Shown here: piece after piece, positions 18,749 to 28,255 of the stretch
How the letters are laid out: the number at the start of each line of letters is the position of its first letter
Position numbering within the stretch: position 1 is the stretch's first letter
Assembly: GCF_016735595.1 (NCBI RefSeq)
Contig: NZ_JAERRB010000004.1
Coordinates: 496,001-560,000 of the forward strand
Source of the DNA: Chryseolinea lacunae
GTDB lineage: Bacteria > Bacteroidota > Bacteroidia > Cytophagales > Cyclobacteriaceae
Length of the DNA stretch: 64,000 bases
Direction: 5' to 3'
Notes under the pieces: generated by a model
Database searches by the model: none
What the model saw: the letters and a program-made list of their open reading frames with translations, nothing else
What the model was told of the DNA's origin: nothing
Translations under genes and position numbers: made by a program

Positions 18749-20274
18749 TCCGGAATTTTTCCGGGTGGAAGCGAGGTCTCCAGGTTTTGGCTGATCTCGC
18801 GGATCACGCGGTCGAGTTGTTCGCCGCAGGTCTTCAGGTGTTTTAAGATGATTTCGTGTTCCGTGGGATCGGCTTGCTGAATGAGGCTGATCAATCCCAG
18901 CATGCTGGCCACGGGTGCCCGCAGTTTGTGGGCATTCATGAATGTGTATTCCGCTACTTTCTGATTTTGAACCAGCAATTGGCGCGAACGCTCGTCTATG
19001 CGGCCTTCCAGTGTGCGATTCAATTCCTGCAACGTTTCGTTTAGCTTCTGCACCGACGCGGCCTGCATCTCGATCGCGCTTTTTTGTTCGTGTATCTCTT
19101 CATTTTTCTCTTTCAGGTCTTTGTTCGCATGCAAAATTTTCCGGCGCTGGCGGAACAAAATCAATGCAAACACAATGGTGATGAGAAGCCCGGCCGACAC
19201 GGCAGCGATTGTTTTTTTCTGGGCGCTGAGCTGGGCATCTTTCAATTCTTTTTCGATGCGCAGCTCTCGGTTTTCGCGTTCGCGAATTTCGGTTTCATAG
19301 ATGGCCTGCACGCGCTCAATCTGTTCTGACTTCAGCAGCGAATAAACACTGTCTTTAAGGGCATTGTGTCGCGTGAGGTAGTGATAGGCCCCGGCATAGT
19401 TTCCACGGGCCGAATCGAGCCGCGAATATTCCATGTAGATGCTGATGCGCAGGTCGGGCACCTGTAGTTTTGAGGCCAGGGCCGAGGCGCGGTTCAGATA
19501 GGTCCGGGCATCCTCGATCTTGTGCAGCACGCGATAGGCGTAGGCCATGTCTTCGTAGGTCTGGATGAGCGAACGGGTCTCGCCCAACCTAATCCAGGCG
19601 TCTTCGGCAAGTTCAAACTCGCGGAAGGCCTTTGAAAAATCTTTGCGTTCCACACTGATGCGGGCAATGCTCCAGTGGTCGTAGGCAATCACGCGCTCGT
19701 CGCGATTCATTTGTGCCAGCGTGAGCGACTGGTTGATGTATTCTTCGGCCGTGCCGTACTGCTTCAGGTTGATGTAGAGTTCTCCGATGTTATACAACGT
19801 GAGGGCGCGGGTGGAGTCGTTTCGCTTAAGCTCCATGGAACGTTGCAGATATTCCAGCGCGCGCTCCTGTTCGCCCAGTCGTTTGTTCACTTCACCAATG
19901 TTGTTGTAAACGCCCGAAAGCCCCACGCTGTCTTGGATGCTCAGATACTGGCGTGCTGCCAGCAGATAGTAGTTCTGGGCAAATTCATAGATGCCTTCAT
20001 ACCAATACGAGTTGCCCATCACCGTGAGCGCCCGTGCATAGCCCCGGGTGAATTTGATGTTTGACGATACGTTGATCACATACGATGCAATGCGCCGCGA
20101 CGCCGTGGGGTTTGTCTTCAGGTAGTGGGTGGCCAGGGAGTTGAGCTTGGTAACGTAGACGCTATCGCGAGGCACACCGGCAAACCGCTGCTGTATGCTG
20201 TCGGGCAGGGCAAACTGGGCTTGCCCAATGCCTGTGGAAGCAACGATAAAAAGTATGATGAAAGAAAATTTCAA
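18745..20274 (-). CDS. Secreted/membrane TPR protein with a histidine-kinase DHp domain but no ATPase domain
   Basis: 509 residues, TTG start (TTG AAA TTT TCT), signal peptide ending ...GIGQAQ. About seven TPR-like repeats occupy residues 60-330, then a membrane helix (IAAVSAGLLITIVFALILF), a long coiled coil and a HisKA-type helical hairpin with phospho-acceptor in NAHKLRAPVASMLGL. The protein ends after the second DHp helix; no HATPase_c domain or remnant follows because the OmpA-family gene occupies the opposite strand. It may be phosphorylated in trans or act as a dimerising scaffold. Compare the complete kinases at 39989-42013 and 44944-46938. Confidence 0.8.
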   Translation of the reverse strand: MKFSFIILFIVASTGIGQAQFALPDSIQQRFAGVPRDSVYVTKLNSLATHYLKTNPTASRRIASYVINVSSNIKFTRGYARALTVMGNSYWYEGIYEFAQNYYLLAARQYLSIQDSVGLSGVYNNIGEVNKRLGEQERALEYLQRSMELKRNDSTRALTLYNIGELYINLKQYGTAEEYINQSLTLAQMNRDERVIAYDHWSIARISVERKDFSKAFREFELAEDAWIRLGETRSLIQTYEDMAYAYRVLHKIEDARTYLNRASALASKLQVPDLRISIYMEYSRLDSARGNYAGAYHYLTRHNALKDSVYSLLKSEQIERVQAIYETEIRERENRELRIEKELKDAQLSAQKKTIAAVSAGLLITIVFALILFRQRRKILHANKDLKEKNEEIHEQKSAIEMQAASVQKLNETLQELNRTLEGRIDERSRQLLVQNQKVAEYTFMNAHKLRAPVASMLGLISLIQQADPTEHEIILKHLKTCGEQLDRVIREISQNLETSLPPGKIPD

Positions 20275-20329
20275 ATTCGATCGCGGTTCATGTCTGATAC
20301 AGCAACATAGACCGGCAGTAACCTTGCGG

Positions 20330-21700
20330 CTAGCTGGTCATCGCTTTCAACACATCGTGTTGTGTTATGATGTGCACACGCTCCTGTGCATCGCGCACCA
20401 AAACTGCTTTGTTGTCTTTGTTCAAGAGCGACGACAACACGTCCAATGTGCTGTCGGGTGCCACGAACAGCATCGGCTTGTCCATGATGTCGCCCACCTG
20501 TTTGTTCTGAAGCTGGGGGTCTTGTATGATCTTTTCCAGGAGGCTGGAAGAACTTACACTGCCTACAAAGTTTTCGTTCTCGGTCACCGGAATCTGGTCG
20601 ATGCCTTCGCGGTTCATCACTAGAATGGCTTCGCCTACCTTCGACGATTTGTTCACCGTGTAGAGGCTGTTCTTGCCGTTGCGGCTGCCAATGATTTCGC
20701 GGGCCGAACCAAAGGCACGGGTTTCCAGGAAACCATGGTCTTTCATCCACTGGTCGTTGTAGACCTTGGCCAGGTAGCGTGTGCCGTGATCGGGGAGAAG
20801 AATCACCATCACATCGTCTTTCGTCAGAAACTCGCGTGCATACTCCAAGGCGCCGTGAATGGCGGAGCCACTCGACCAGCCCACAAACAAACCTTCTTCG
20901 CGCGACAAGCGTCGGGCACCGATGGCGCCGTCTTTGTCGGTCACTTTAATGAAGTGATCAATCACGTCGAAGTTCACATTCTTGGGCAGGATGTCTTCGC
21001 CAAATCCTTCGGTGAGATAAGGATAGATTTCATTCTCGTCGAAGAGACCGGTCTCTTTGTATTTTTTGAAAACCGAACCATAGGTGTCTATGCCAACGGT
21101 GACCAGTTTTGGATTTTGTTCTTTCAGATATTTTGCTGTGCCGCACATGGAACCGCCCGTGCCCACCGTGGCCACATAGTGTGTGATCTTGCCTTCGGTC
21201 TGTTTCCAGATTTCGGGACCTGTGCTTTCGTAGTGCGCGGCAGTGTTTGAAAGGTTGTCGTATTGATTTGGATAGAACGAGTTGGGAATCTCCTTGTTCA
21301 ACTTGCGGGCAATGGAATAGTACGAACGTGGATCGTCGGGGGCCACGTTGGTGGGGCACACAATCACTTCGGCACCTACCGATTTGAGGATGTTGATTTT
21401 TTCCTGCGACTGCTTGTCGGCCATAGTGAAAATGCAGCGATAGCCTTTTGCGGCGGCGGCCAGGGCCAGGCCCATGCCGGTGTTGCCCGAGGTTCCTTCA
21501 ATGATGGTGCCGCCGGGTTTGAGGTGGCCAGCCTTCTCTGCGTCTTCCACCATCTTCAGCGCCATGCGGTCTTTCGTAGAGTTTCCGGGGTTGAAATACT
21601 CCACCTTGGCAAGGATGGTTCCAGCAATACCTTTCGTCATCTTATTCAACTTCACGATGGGGGTGTTGCCGATAGTCTCGATAATGGAATTATAGATCAT
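20330..21700 (-). CDS. Cystathionine beta-synthase-like PLP enzyme with CBS domain pair
   Basis: 456 residues. Fold type II PLP domain (residues 1-~320) with Schiff-base Lys43 in NPGNSTKDR, phosphate-binding loops GTSGNTGM and GTGGS. Two CBS motifs occupy ~340-456. The arrangement is that of cystathionine beta-synthase, which makes cystathionine from homocysteine and serine, and CBS domains usually bind adenosyl ligands. O-acetylserine sulfhydrylase activity cannot be excluded. The gene lies downstream of pyrR-pyrB on the same strand with a 67-nt gap. Confidence 0.88.
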   Translation of the reverse strand: MIYNSIIETIGNTPIVKLNKMTKGIAGTILAKVEYFNPGNSTKDRMALKMVEDAEKAGHLKPGGTIIEGTSGNTGMGLALAAAAKGYRCIFTMADKQSQEKINILKSVGAEVIVCPTNVAPDDPRSYYSIARKLNKEIPNSFYPNQYDNLSNTAAHYESTGPEIWKQTEGKITHYVATVGTGGSMCGTAKYLKEQNPKLVTVGIDTYGSVFKKYKETGLFDENEIYPYLTEGFGEDILPKNVNFDVIDHFIKVTDKDGAIGARRLSREEGLFVGWSSGSAIHGALEYAREFLTKDDVMVILLPDHGTRYLAKVYNDQWMKDHGFLETRAFGSAREIIGSRNGKNSLYTVNKSSKVGEAILVMNREGIDQIPVTENENFVGSVSSSSLLEKIIQDPQLQNKQVGDIMDKPMLFVAPDSTLDVLSSLLNKDNKAVLVRDAQERVHIITQHDVLKAMTS

Positions 21701-21767
21701 GCGTTCTTTTTTGAAGATGTAAAATTACGAAAAAATAAGGGGGATATCAGGAAAAGGAGGACTTGGT

Positions 21768-22694
21768 CTATCCTTTGGCGCCGGCCAGTAAGTAGAGTAC
21801 GGCCATGCGAACGGCCACGCCGTTTTCGACCTGGTCGAGGATAATGGAGTGGGGGGAGTCGGCCGCGTCGCTGGTGAGTTCTACACCGCGATTGATGGGG
21901 CCGGGGTGCATGATGATGATCTGCTTTTTGAGGCTGTCGAGCAGACGCCGGCTTATGCCGTAATAGAGCGAGTATTCGCGGAGGGAGGGGAAATATTTTA
22001 TTTGTTGACGCTCCAGCTGGATGCGCAGCACGTTGGCCACATCGCACCATTGGAGGGCTTTCTTCACGTCGAGTTCCACTTCCACGCCCAGTTGGGCTAT
22101 GAACTTGGGCAATAGTGTGGGAGGGCCGCATACCATCACTTTGGCGCCCAGCTTTTGCAGGGCGAAGATGTTGGAGAGGGCCACGCGCGAGTGGAGGATG
22201 TCGCCGATGATGGCGATTTTTTTGCCGGTGAGGTCGCCGAGTTTTTCGCGGATAGAGAACGCGTCGAGCAACGCCTGCGTGGGGTGTTCGTGGGTGCCGT
22301 CGCCGGCGTTCACGATGTTGGCCGAGATGTGTTTGGCCAGGTAGTGCGGGGCACCAGGGCTGGCATGGCGCATCACAATCATGTCGACCTTCATGGCCAA
22401 AATGTTGTTGACGGTGTCGAGCAGGGTCTCGCCTTTTTTTACGGAACTGTTGGACGCCGAAAAATTGATGACGTCGGCCGAAAGCCGTTTTTGGGCCAGC
22501 TCGAAAGACAGGCGGGTGCGTGTGGAGTTTTCGAAAAACACATTGGCGATGGTTACATCGCGCAACGATGGCACTTTTTTGATGGGGCGGTTGATGACCT
22601 CTTTGAAATTGTCGGCGGTTTCGAAAATAAGCTCAATGTCTTCGCGGGTGATGTCTTTGATACCAAGCAGGTGTTTTTGACTGAGTTTAGACAT
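21768..22694 (-). CDS. pyrB: Aspartate carbamoyltransferase catalytic subunit
   Basis: 308 residues, the normal length. Carbamoyl-phosphate motif ENSTRTRLSFE, the HASPGAPHYLA loop and HPTQALLDAFSI aspartate-binding region are all present. Catalyses the first committed step of pyrimidine synthesis. It begins 5 nt after the stop of pyrR, so the two form an operon. No pyrI regulatory subunit is adjacent. Confidence 0.96.
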   Translation of the reverse strand: MSKLSQKHLLGIKDITREDIELIFETADNFKEVINRPIKKVPSLRDVTIANVFFENSTRTRLSFELAQKRLSADVINFSASNSSVKKGETLLDTVNNILAMKVDMIVMRHASPGAPHYLAKHISANIVNAGDGTHEHPTQALLDAFSIREKLGDLTGKKIAIIGDILHSRVALSNIFALQKLGAKVMVCGPPTLLPKFIAQLGVEVELDVKKALQWCDVANVLRIQLERQQIKYFPSLREYSLYYGISRRLLDSLKKQIIIMHPGPINRGVELTSDAADSPHSIILDQVENGVAVRMAVLYLLAGAKG

Positions 22695-22699
22695 AGACC

Positions 22700-23242
22700 T
22701 TAATCCTTATTGATCAACCAGATTTTATTTTGTTTATGCCCCTGTGCTTCCAATTCCACCAGCACGCGTTGTGATGCCAGGGTGTTCACCACCTTGCCGA
22801 TATAGTCGGCGGCAATGGGCAATTCGCGGTTGTATTTGCGATCGATGAGCACGAGCAGTTCCACCGTAGCAGGCCGGCCAAAGGCAATCATGGCGTCCAT
22901 GGCGGCGCGAATGGAGCGGCCGGTAAACAGCACATCGTCTACCAGCACCACTTTTTTTCCTTCGATGATGAACGGCACCCGGGTTTCGTTGGCCTTGGCG
23001 GGAATTTCACGGCGCCGGAAATCGTCGCGGTGAAATGTGGCGTCAAGGTAGCCCAGGGAGATGGTGCTGCCAGTGTCTTTCTCTAAGCGTTCGTGAATGA
23101 TTTCGGCCAGGAAAATACCGCGGGGCTGCATGCCGATGATGACCGTATCGGCGAAATCGTTATGATTTTCAATTAATTGCTGGCAAAGACGACGAATGGT
23201 GATGTCCAGGAGATCGGTGTCGAGGATGAGTTTTTTCTGCAT
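22700..23242 (-). CDS. pyrR: PyrR-like pyrimidine operon regulator / uracil phosphoribosyltransferase
   Basis: 180 residues from the ATG at 23242, the usual PyrR length. The PRPP loop reads VVLVDDVLFTGRSIRAAMDA. PyrR proteins bind pyr mRNA in a UMP-dependent way and may have UPRTase activity. The longer in-frame form (to 23305) would begin inside the promoter, so 23242 is chosen. No obvious PyrR attenuator hairpin is visible in its very short leader, so the enzyme role may dominate here. Confidence 0.92.
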   Translation of the reverse strand: MQKKLILDTDLLDITIRRLCQQLIENHNDFADTVIIGMQPRGIFLAEIIHERLEKDTGSTISLGYLDATFHRDDFRRREIPAKANETRVPFIIEGKKVVLVDDVLFTGRSIRAAMDAMIAFGRPATVELLVLIDRKYNRELPIAADYIGKVVNTLASQRVLVELEAQGHKQNKIWLINKD

Positions 23243-23252
23243 AATTGCCGTG

Positions 23253-23260
23253 CAAATATA
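23253..23260 (-). promoter_or_regulatory. -7 promoter element of pyrR-pyrB
   Basis: TATATTTG on the minus strand, an exact match to TAnnTTTG, predicts a start about 5 nt before the ATG at 23242, giving an almost leaderless mRNA. No good -33 element is seen. Confidence 0.5.
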
Positions 23261-23363
23261 ATAATAACGGCAGGATAACATCCCACACCCCGGCAATGTA
23301 TTCACCCCCGGCCGACCGTTTTTTCAGGCGACACGGGGTAGTGCTTTTTCCGGATAAAAAATG

Positions 23364-24455
23364 TCAATGAAGGAGTTCCTTCAGGCGGGTGCGCAATCCT
23401 TCGCCGCGAAGGGAGCTTGCCAGAATGGTGCCGTCTTCGCCAATGAGGAAATTTTCAGGAATGCCATTCACGCCATAGATCAATGCCGCTTCGTTGTTCC
23501 GCCCCAGCAGGTCGCTCACGTGCATCCAGGGGAGGCTGTCTTTTTTTATGGCATCGAGCCAATATTTCCGTTTGTCGTCAAGCGACACCCCCAGAATTGC
23601 GAAGCCCTTGTCTTTAAACTCCTTGTAAGTTTTCACGAGGTTGGGATTTTCCTGGCGGCACGGTCCGCACCACGAAGCCCAGAATTCGAGCAGCACCACC
23701 TTCGCGTGAAGGTCCGAAAGCTTGTGTTTGTTGCCGGCAGAATCGGCCATCTCGAAGTCTGCAAACTTGCCACCCACGTTGATCTCCCGGGCGAGTCGCA
23801 GGTAGCGCTCAATCTCTTTTCCAAATTGACTTTGTTTCAGGGGTGCGGTAAAGCCGTTGAATAGTTCCGCTGTTGTTTCGCGACCGTAGGTCGAGCCCAT
23901 CACGCTCAGCACATAAGCACTCACCAGCGACGCCGGATGGTCGCGCAGGAATTGGATCTCGGCTTGCTCACGTTCGTGCCGGGTCTTCCGCATTTTTGCA
24001 CCGATGCCGGTGGTGTCGTGTTGCGGCGTGCGCAGGAGTGTCATCAAACTATCTCCACGTTCGTCGAACACCGACAAATGTTTTTGCAGGGATTCGCTGT
24101 CGGTTTCCAGCACCGAGCCGGTGACGTGCGCCTGACGGAATTTTGTTTTCTCTCCCTCCACCACCAGGTCGTTGTGCTCCACCCAGAGAAAGCGGTAGGC
24201 GCTGTAGTCTTTTGTGTGCAATAGCATTTGCACCGCGGGCACGCTGTCGGGCAAGGCAATGGTCATTAGAAACTTCCCGCCCACAATGCGGGCAGAGTCT
24301 TTGGCGGTATCGCCCTGTCGCAGAAATATCCAGGTGCTGTCGGCAAAGCCCGTCACGTTTCCCGTGAGGGTAATGGAACCGTTGGTGCTGGATGATTCTT
24401 TTTTGCAGGAAAAGACCACCAGAAGAAGGAGGCCTAAGGGAAATAATTTTAGCAT
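23364..24455 (-). CDS. TlpA/ResA-like thiol-disulfide oxidoreductase lipoprotein (DUF4369)
   Basis: 363 residues. Lipobox at the N-terminus (LLLLVVFSC, Cys17) predicts membrane anchoring. A DUF4369 beta domain (residues ~28-120) and helical middle region precede a thioredoxin-like domain with CxxC in FWASWCGPCRQEN. Reduces or isomerises periplasmic disulfides; this architecture is expanded in Bacteroidota. Faces away from the following plus-strand gene. Confidence 0.9.
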   Translation of the reverse strand: MLKLFPLGLLLLVVFSCKKESSSTNGSITLTGNVTGFADSTWIFLRQGDTAKDSARIVGGKFLMTIALPDSVPAVQMLLHTKDYSAYRFLWVEHNDLVVEGEKTKFRQAHVTGSVLETDSESLQKHLSVFDERGDSLMTLLRTPQHDTTGIGAKMRKTRHEREQAEIQFLRDHPASLVSAYVLSVMGSTYGRETTAELFNGFTAPLKQSQFGKEIERYLRLAREINVGGKFADFEMADSAGNKHKLSDLHAKVVLLEFWASWCGPCRQENPNLVKTYKEFKDKGFAILGVSLDDKRKYWLDAIKKDSLPWMHVSDLLGRNNEAALIYGVNGIPENFLIGEDGTILASSLRGEGLRTRLKELLH

Positions 24456-24658
24456 CGGGTAGAAAGGTTTGGTTAGCGTTTACAGACAGGATGCGGCACG
24501 GCGTGCAATAGTTTCAACGTACCGAACATTCGCAAAAGTACAGCGCTGCCGGGTTTTTCGGGAGAACACCCTGCCCGGTTTCCTGCCGATGTGGTCCATG
24601 CTCACGCTATTCTTAAAAAAGAAAAGCACTTTTGATCAGCCTATGCCAACACTGCGCA

Positions 24659-25105
24659 ATGGCAAATTCTATGGATACCTTTCGCATCTTAGGCAACGCA
24701 TGTTTTGATCATGTGGCCGATCAGCAACTGCTGCCCCACCTGGACAAGCGCACCTATGACAGCAGTCTGCTGTCGTTTGCCGTGAACCACTCGCTTCCCT
24801 TGCGCAACTATCTTGTGCTCACACACTGCCCCGAGAAAATGCGCACGCCGGTTGGCACGCTGGAGCTTCTTGTGAACCGCTACTACTGGCTGAAGAAATT
24901 TACGTTTCACTACGATGGCCATCCCGAAAAATACAAACAGTTCGAAATTCATACGGTGGCCATCGTCGACACCATCGCCAAAGACTATTCCGATTTTGAC
25001 TGGGATGTGATCCAGCACATTCAACTTCAGATCCGTAAGGGCAGTAACGCCCTGGAATGCAACCTGCACTCCGGGGCCGGCCAAACGTTTAAGAAAAAAT
25101 CGTGA
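24659..25105 (+). CDS. Conserved-looking hypothetical protein
   Basis: 148 residues from the ATG at 24659 (an in-frame start at 24632 adds a Cys/His-containing tail). It is soluble, without signal peptide or membrane helix. The sequence is balanced (Tyr, His and Leu-rich, e.g. NRYYWLKKFTFHYDGHPEKY) and reads as a true coding sequence, but I do not recognise a family. Stands alone between two minus-strand units. Stop at 25105 is 28 nt from the convergent gene end at 25133. Confidence 0.55.
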   Translation: MANSMDTFRILGNACFDHVADQQLLPHLDKRTYDSSLLSFAVNHSLPLRNYLVLTHCPEKMRTPVGTLELLVNRYYWLKKFTFHYDGHPEKYKQFEIHTVAIVDTIAKDYSDFDWDVIQHIQLQIRKGSNALECNLHSGAGQTFKKKS

Positions 25106-25132
25106 TGGTTCTTGTTGTCGAGGTCGACCGCC

Positions 25133-26665
25133 TTATTGATACACGATCTTGTTGATGTAGAACACCCGCCGCTTCCCCTTCGGTCCCACAATTTCCTGGA
25201 CACCGTAGGCATAAAAAAAGCTGTCATACCAGTATTCAAGTTTGTTGATGTCGCTTTGTTCGCGTTTCACAAACTCCGTTTCCGATTTTGTTTTTATGGG
25301 CTCGAACGTTTTGCCTTCCAGCACCTGGTTGTTTTGAATGATCTTGCTGCGCAGCTCGTTTTCGAAAAGATAGAGCAGCACGATTTTGTCTTTCTGCACT
25401 TCCAGCTTCACATATTGTTCCAGTGTGTAGGTGCGCACGTCGTTGATCTCAAAACTGTTGTCCCACAAAAGTTTCCCATTGTGGTCGAAGCCCATCACCA
25501 CCGCGTGTGTGTATTGATAGCCGTCGAAGATGCGGCCGTCGCGCACCATAGAGTTTTGATACATGGTGCGGCCGCCGAAGAAGCTGCCGTAGCCGTTGGT
25601 GCCCACCGAGGTGTAGTGCGGATAGAACGCTTCGCCCAAGAGTACATACTGATTGTTGTAGGGCACGATTTCGTGCACAAGGAAACGGTAGTTGAATCGT
25701 ATTCTTTTGCCTTTGATCTTGCGCCGCTTGATGCGCTCCTTCACACGGATCTCTCGTTTGGCTTTCATGTACTTGAAAAAATTCTCCAGGTCGCCATAGC
25801 CATAATAACGTACCTGCTCCATACCCGCCTGGTCGATGCTGGCCAGAAACAGGCCGCGCGAATATTCCGAGTTGCGCGCGCCATACACGCCGCCCAGCAG
25901 CTGCATGTTGTTTTCGGTTTTCATGGAGCGAGCAAAGATGAGGTGCTTTCCGTTTTCGGGTTGCAGGGCAAAGTTGTTTTGCAGGTTTCCATCGGCATCG
26001 TAGTTTTTGAGCCACACGGTTTTTTGTCCCTGATAGTTGCGGGCGCAAATCACGACGTCAAACGTGCCATCGGGATAGAGTTTGATTTGCGTGAGCTCGC
26101 CGGTTTCGTTGGCCAGGCCGGGAAGTATTTTTGATTTGTGTGTGGCAAACGAATAGAACATCACCACGGGCACGTGGTTGTAGTAGCCACCAATAAGCAC
26201 ACCATTGTCGGTCACCTGAAATTCAGACGGCGCATAGGGGATGAAGTTGCGCACGGAATGTGTAATGAATTTTCCCGTGACATGATCGAGCACCACCACT
26301 TCGAAGTCGTTGCGGGAGAAGTCGCGATAGCGGAACAGCAGATAAAGATTTTTGTGATCGGCTTTCTTTCCCATCAACAAAAAATGGCGGTCGATGGGCA
26401 GGTAGCCTTTCCAGTCCTCGTGAAACACGGTGTCGAGCTTGGTCAGCTCCAGCACGTCGTCGGCTTCGGTGGTCACCAGCCGTCGGCTCAGATACACGCC
26501 CTGGTCTTGGGCGGGAATGATGTCAAAATAAACTTCGTCGCGGGCTACCGGCAATTCAAAGCGATTGGTCTGCTGCAACTGCTGGGCGAACCCGGGCTGC
26601 AGACCGACAAGCATCAGCGCTATGACAAACTTAGCGCACCTCTGCTTTGATGATGTAAAATACAT
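25133..26665 (-). CDS. Secreted hypothetical protein, tandem paralogue A
   Basis: 510 residues from the ATG at 26665 (alternative 26692). Signal peptide ends ...LQPGFAQ. The mature part is beta-rich and shares an N-terminal pattern with the next upstream gene (QTNRFELPVARDEVYFDIIP vs QTHRYERQQKMSDDYYNVIP), continuing to the last ~60 residues. It overlaps the 3' end of that gene by 35 nt, so the two are translationally coupled. No named domain recognised; a beta-propeller-like surface or periplasmic protein is a guess. Confidence 0.7.
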   Translation of the reverse strand: MYFTSSKQRCAKFVIALMLVGLQPGFAQQLQQTNRFELPVARDEVYFDIIPAQDQGVYLSRRLVTTEADDVLELTKLDTVFHEDWKGYLPIDRHFLLMGKKADHKNLYLLFRYRDFSRNDFEVVVLDHVTGKFITHSVRNFIPYAPSEFQVTDNGVLIGGYYNHVPVVMFYSFATHKSKILPGLANETGELTQIKLYPDGTFDVVICARNYQGQKTVWLKNYDADGNLQNNFALQPENGKHLIFARSMKTENNMQLLGGVYGARNSEYSRGLFLASIDQAGMEQVRYYGYGDLENFFKYMKAKREIRVKERIKRRKIKGKRIRFNYRFLVHEIVPYNNQYVLLGEAFYPHYTSVGTNGYGSFFGGRTMYQNSMVRDGRIFDGYQYTHAVVMGFDHNGKLLWDNSFEINDVRTYTLEQYVKLEVQKDKIVLLYLFENELRSKIIQNNQVLEGKTFEPIKTKSETEFVKREQSDINKLEYWYDSFFYAYGVQEIVGPKGKRRVFYINKIVYQ

Positions 26666-28241
26666 CGCGCACCCGGTCAGCTTTCGATACATTACGCACT
26701 GTTTGATATCCCCATACGTAAAAACTATTTCCCATCCAGTGCCGCACGCCGCCCTCGGTTTCTTTCTCCGAGCGGATCTCGTCTACCGGATCGTTGACCA
26801 GCATCTTCGTTGTGCTTTCCGACGCCGTGTCGGCCGACAGCACGATCGATTTCAGCTTGAGTTCAGATTCTTTCTTGTACAGAAAAAACACCTTGTCGTT
26901 CTTCTCATAGAAGTCAGACACTTGCTCGATGCCCGACATTTTCACGTCGGCCAGTTTTGCGCTCTGATCCCACTGCACCTTGCCCGTGGCATCGAACGAC
27001 ACCAACACACTCGCTACCGTTTTGATCTCGTCCACATTTTTCACATTGCTACCATAGGAATACGGACGATACATGCGGCCCATGCCGGGATAATAATAGC
27101 CGGGGTAGTAGCCGCTCATGCCATAGGGACTGTAGTAGGGATTATAGTAATATGGATTTGAATAATACGGGTTCATGTTCGACACGGGGTTGTATACTTC
27201 CGCCAGCAACAAAAATCCATGTTCATATTCTTTCACCTTATAGGGCATCACATAACTGGTGAAGTTTGGAATGCGTCCTTCGGCGGCATCCTGCTTCGAG
27301 TTTTCTTTTATGCGTGCAGCACGCTTGGGGCTGAGGTAGTCAAGGTAATGATTGAGTTGCCCCACATCCACATACTGGATCTTCTGTTCGTTGAAAGGAT
27401 CGACGGTCATAAAATAAAAACCCACCGACTGCTTCGAGTTGCGTTCGCCCCAGGTGCCGATGATGCTGAGGTCTTCGCGCACCAGCGAACTGGTGATGCC
27501 GTTCTGCAGTGACTTCTTTTCATCGATGGGCACCACGTCTTCCAGCAATTGTTTTCCGGTTTCGTCGAACGTGCGGAACACCAGCTTCCGGTTGTCTTTC
27601 GATCCGCGGTCGATCAGCACCGTGTTGAACGTCTGGTTCAGGTTGGTGCGCAGGTCTACCAGCTCGGTGTCTTTCTGGAAGAAGCCGGGGATGACGCGGA
27701 TGTGATTGTTTGGCAATTCAAATAACACCACAGCAGGCTCGTTGTTCACATAGCCGCCAAAAATAAAGTTGCTGCCCGCTTTGGTGAAATGTGTGAGCTT
27801 AAAGTCCAGGTCGGGTTTGAAATGATGTTTCACATTCTCACTGGTTTTCAAATCCACTTCCACCACTTCAAAATCGTTCTTGTTGGTTTCGCCCGTGCGG
27901 AACAGGAGGTAGACGCGGCCGGGAGTCACCTCATAGCCAATCATCTTGTTCCGGTTGTTTACTTCCAGCTCGATTGTCTTTTTTTCCTGCAAGGCCGTGT
28001 CCAGCATCACCAGCTCCCAGATCTTGTTGCTGTTCTGATATTTGTCGCGTTCGCGAAAAAGCACCAGCCCGTCGTCGATCAACGGAATAACATTGTAATA
28101 ATCGTCCGACATTTTTTGCTGTCGCTCATAGCGGTGGGTTTGCACCAGTTGAGCGTTTGCGCACGGCGCGGCAAACAGGCTTGCCACAACAATTAATGCG
28201 CTGAAAAGCAATCGCGGAAATAGCGGGCGGGGGGCGTGCAT
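26631..28241 (-). CDS. Secreted hypothetical protein, tandem paralogue B with Tyr-rich insert
   Basis: 536 residues with signal peptide (ends ...APCANA). Homologous along its length to paralogue A, including the ending (VRDVFYIIKAE vs RRVFYINKIVY). A low-complexity segment encoded at about 27050-27180 contains repeated NPYY/YYPG units. Paralogue A has only a short Gly/Tyr tract there. Gene lies 14 nt after the EVE-domain gene, forming EVE-B-A. Function unknown; local duplication is evident. Confidence 0.72.
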   Translation of the reverse strand: MHAPRPLFPRLLFSALIVVASLFAAPCANAQLVQTHRYERQQKMSDDYYNVIPLIDDGLVLFRERDKYQNSNKIWELVMLDTALQEKKTIELEVNNRNKMIGYEVTPGRVYLLFRTGETNKNDFEVVEVDLKTSENVKHHFKPDLDFKLTHFTKAGSNFIFGGYVNNEPAVVLFELPNNHIRVIPGFFQKDTELVDLRTNLNQTFNTVLIDRGSKDNRKLVFRTFDETGKQLLEDVVPIDEKKSLQNGITSSLVREDLSIIGTWGERNSKQSVGFYFMTVDPFNEQKIQYVDVGQLNHYLDYLSPKRAARIKENSKQDAAEGRIPNFTSYVMPYKVKEYEHGFLLLAEVYNPVSNMNPYYSNPYYYNPYYSPYGMSGYYPGYYYPGMGRMYRPYSYGSNVKNVDEIKTVASVLVSFDATGKVQWDQSAKLADVKMSGIEQVSDFYEKNDKVFFLYKKESELKLKSIVLSADTASESTTKMLVNDPVDEIRSEKETEGGVRHWMGNSFYVWGYQTVRNVSKADRVRDVFYIIKAEVR

Positions 28242-28255
28242 CGGGGAAGCGGTTT

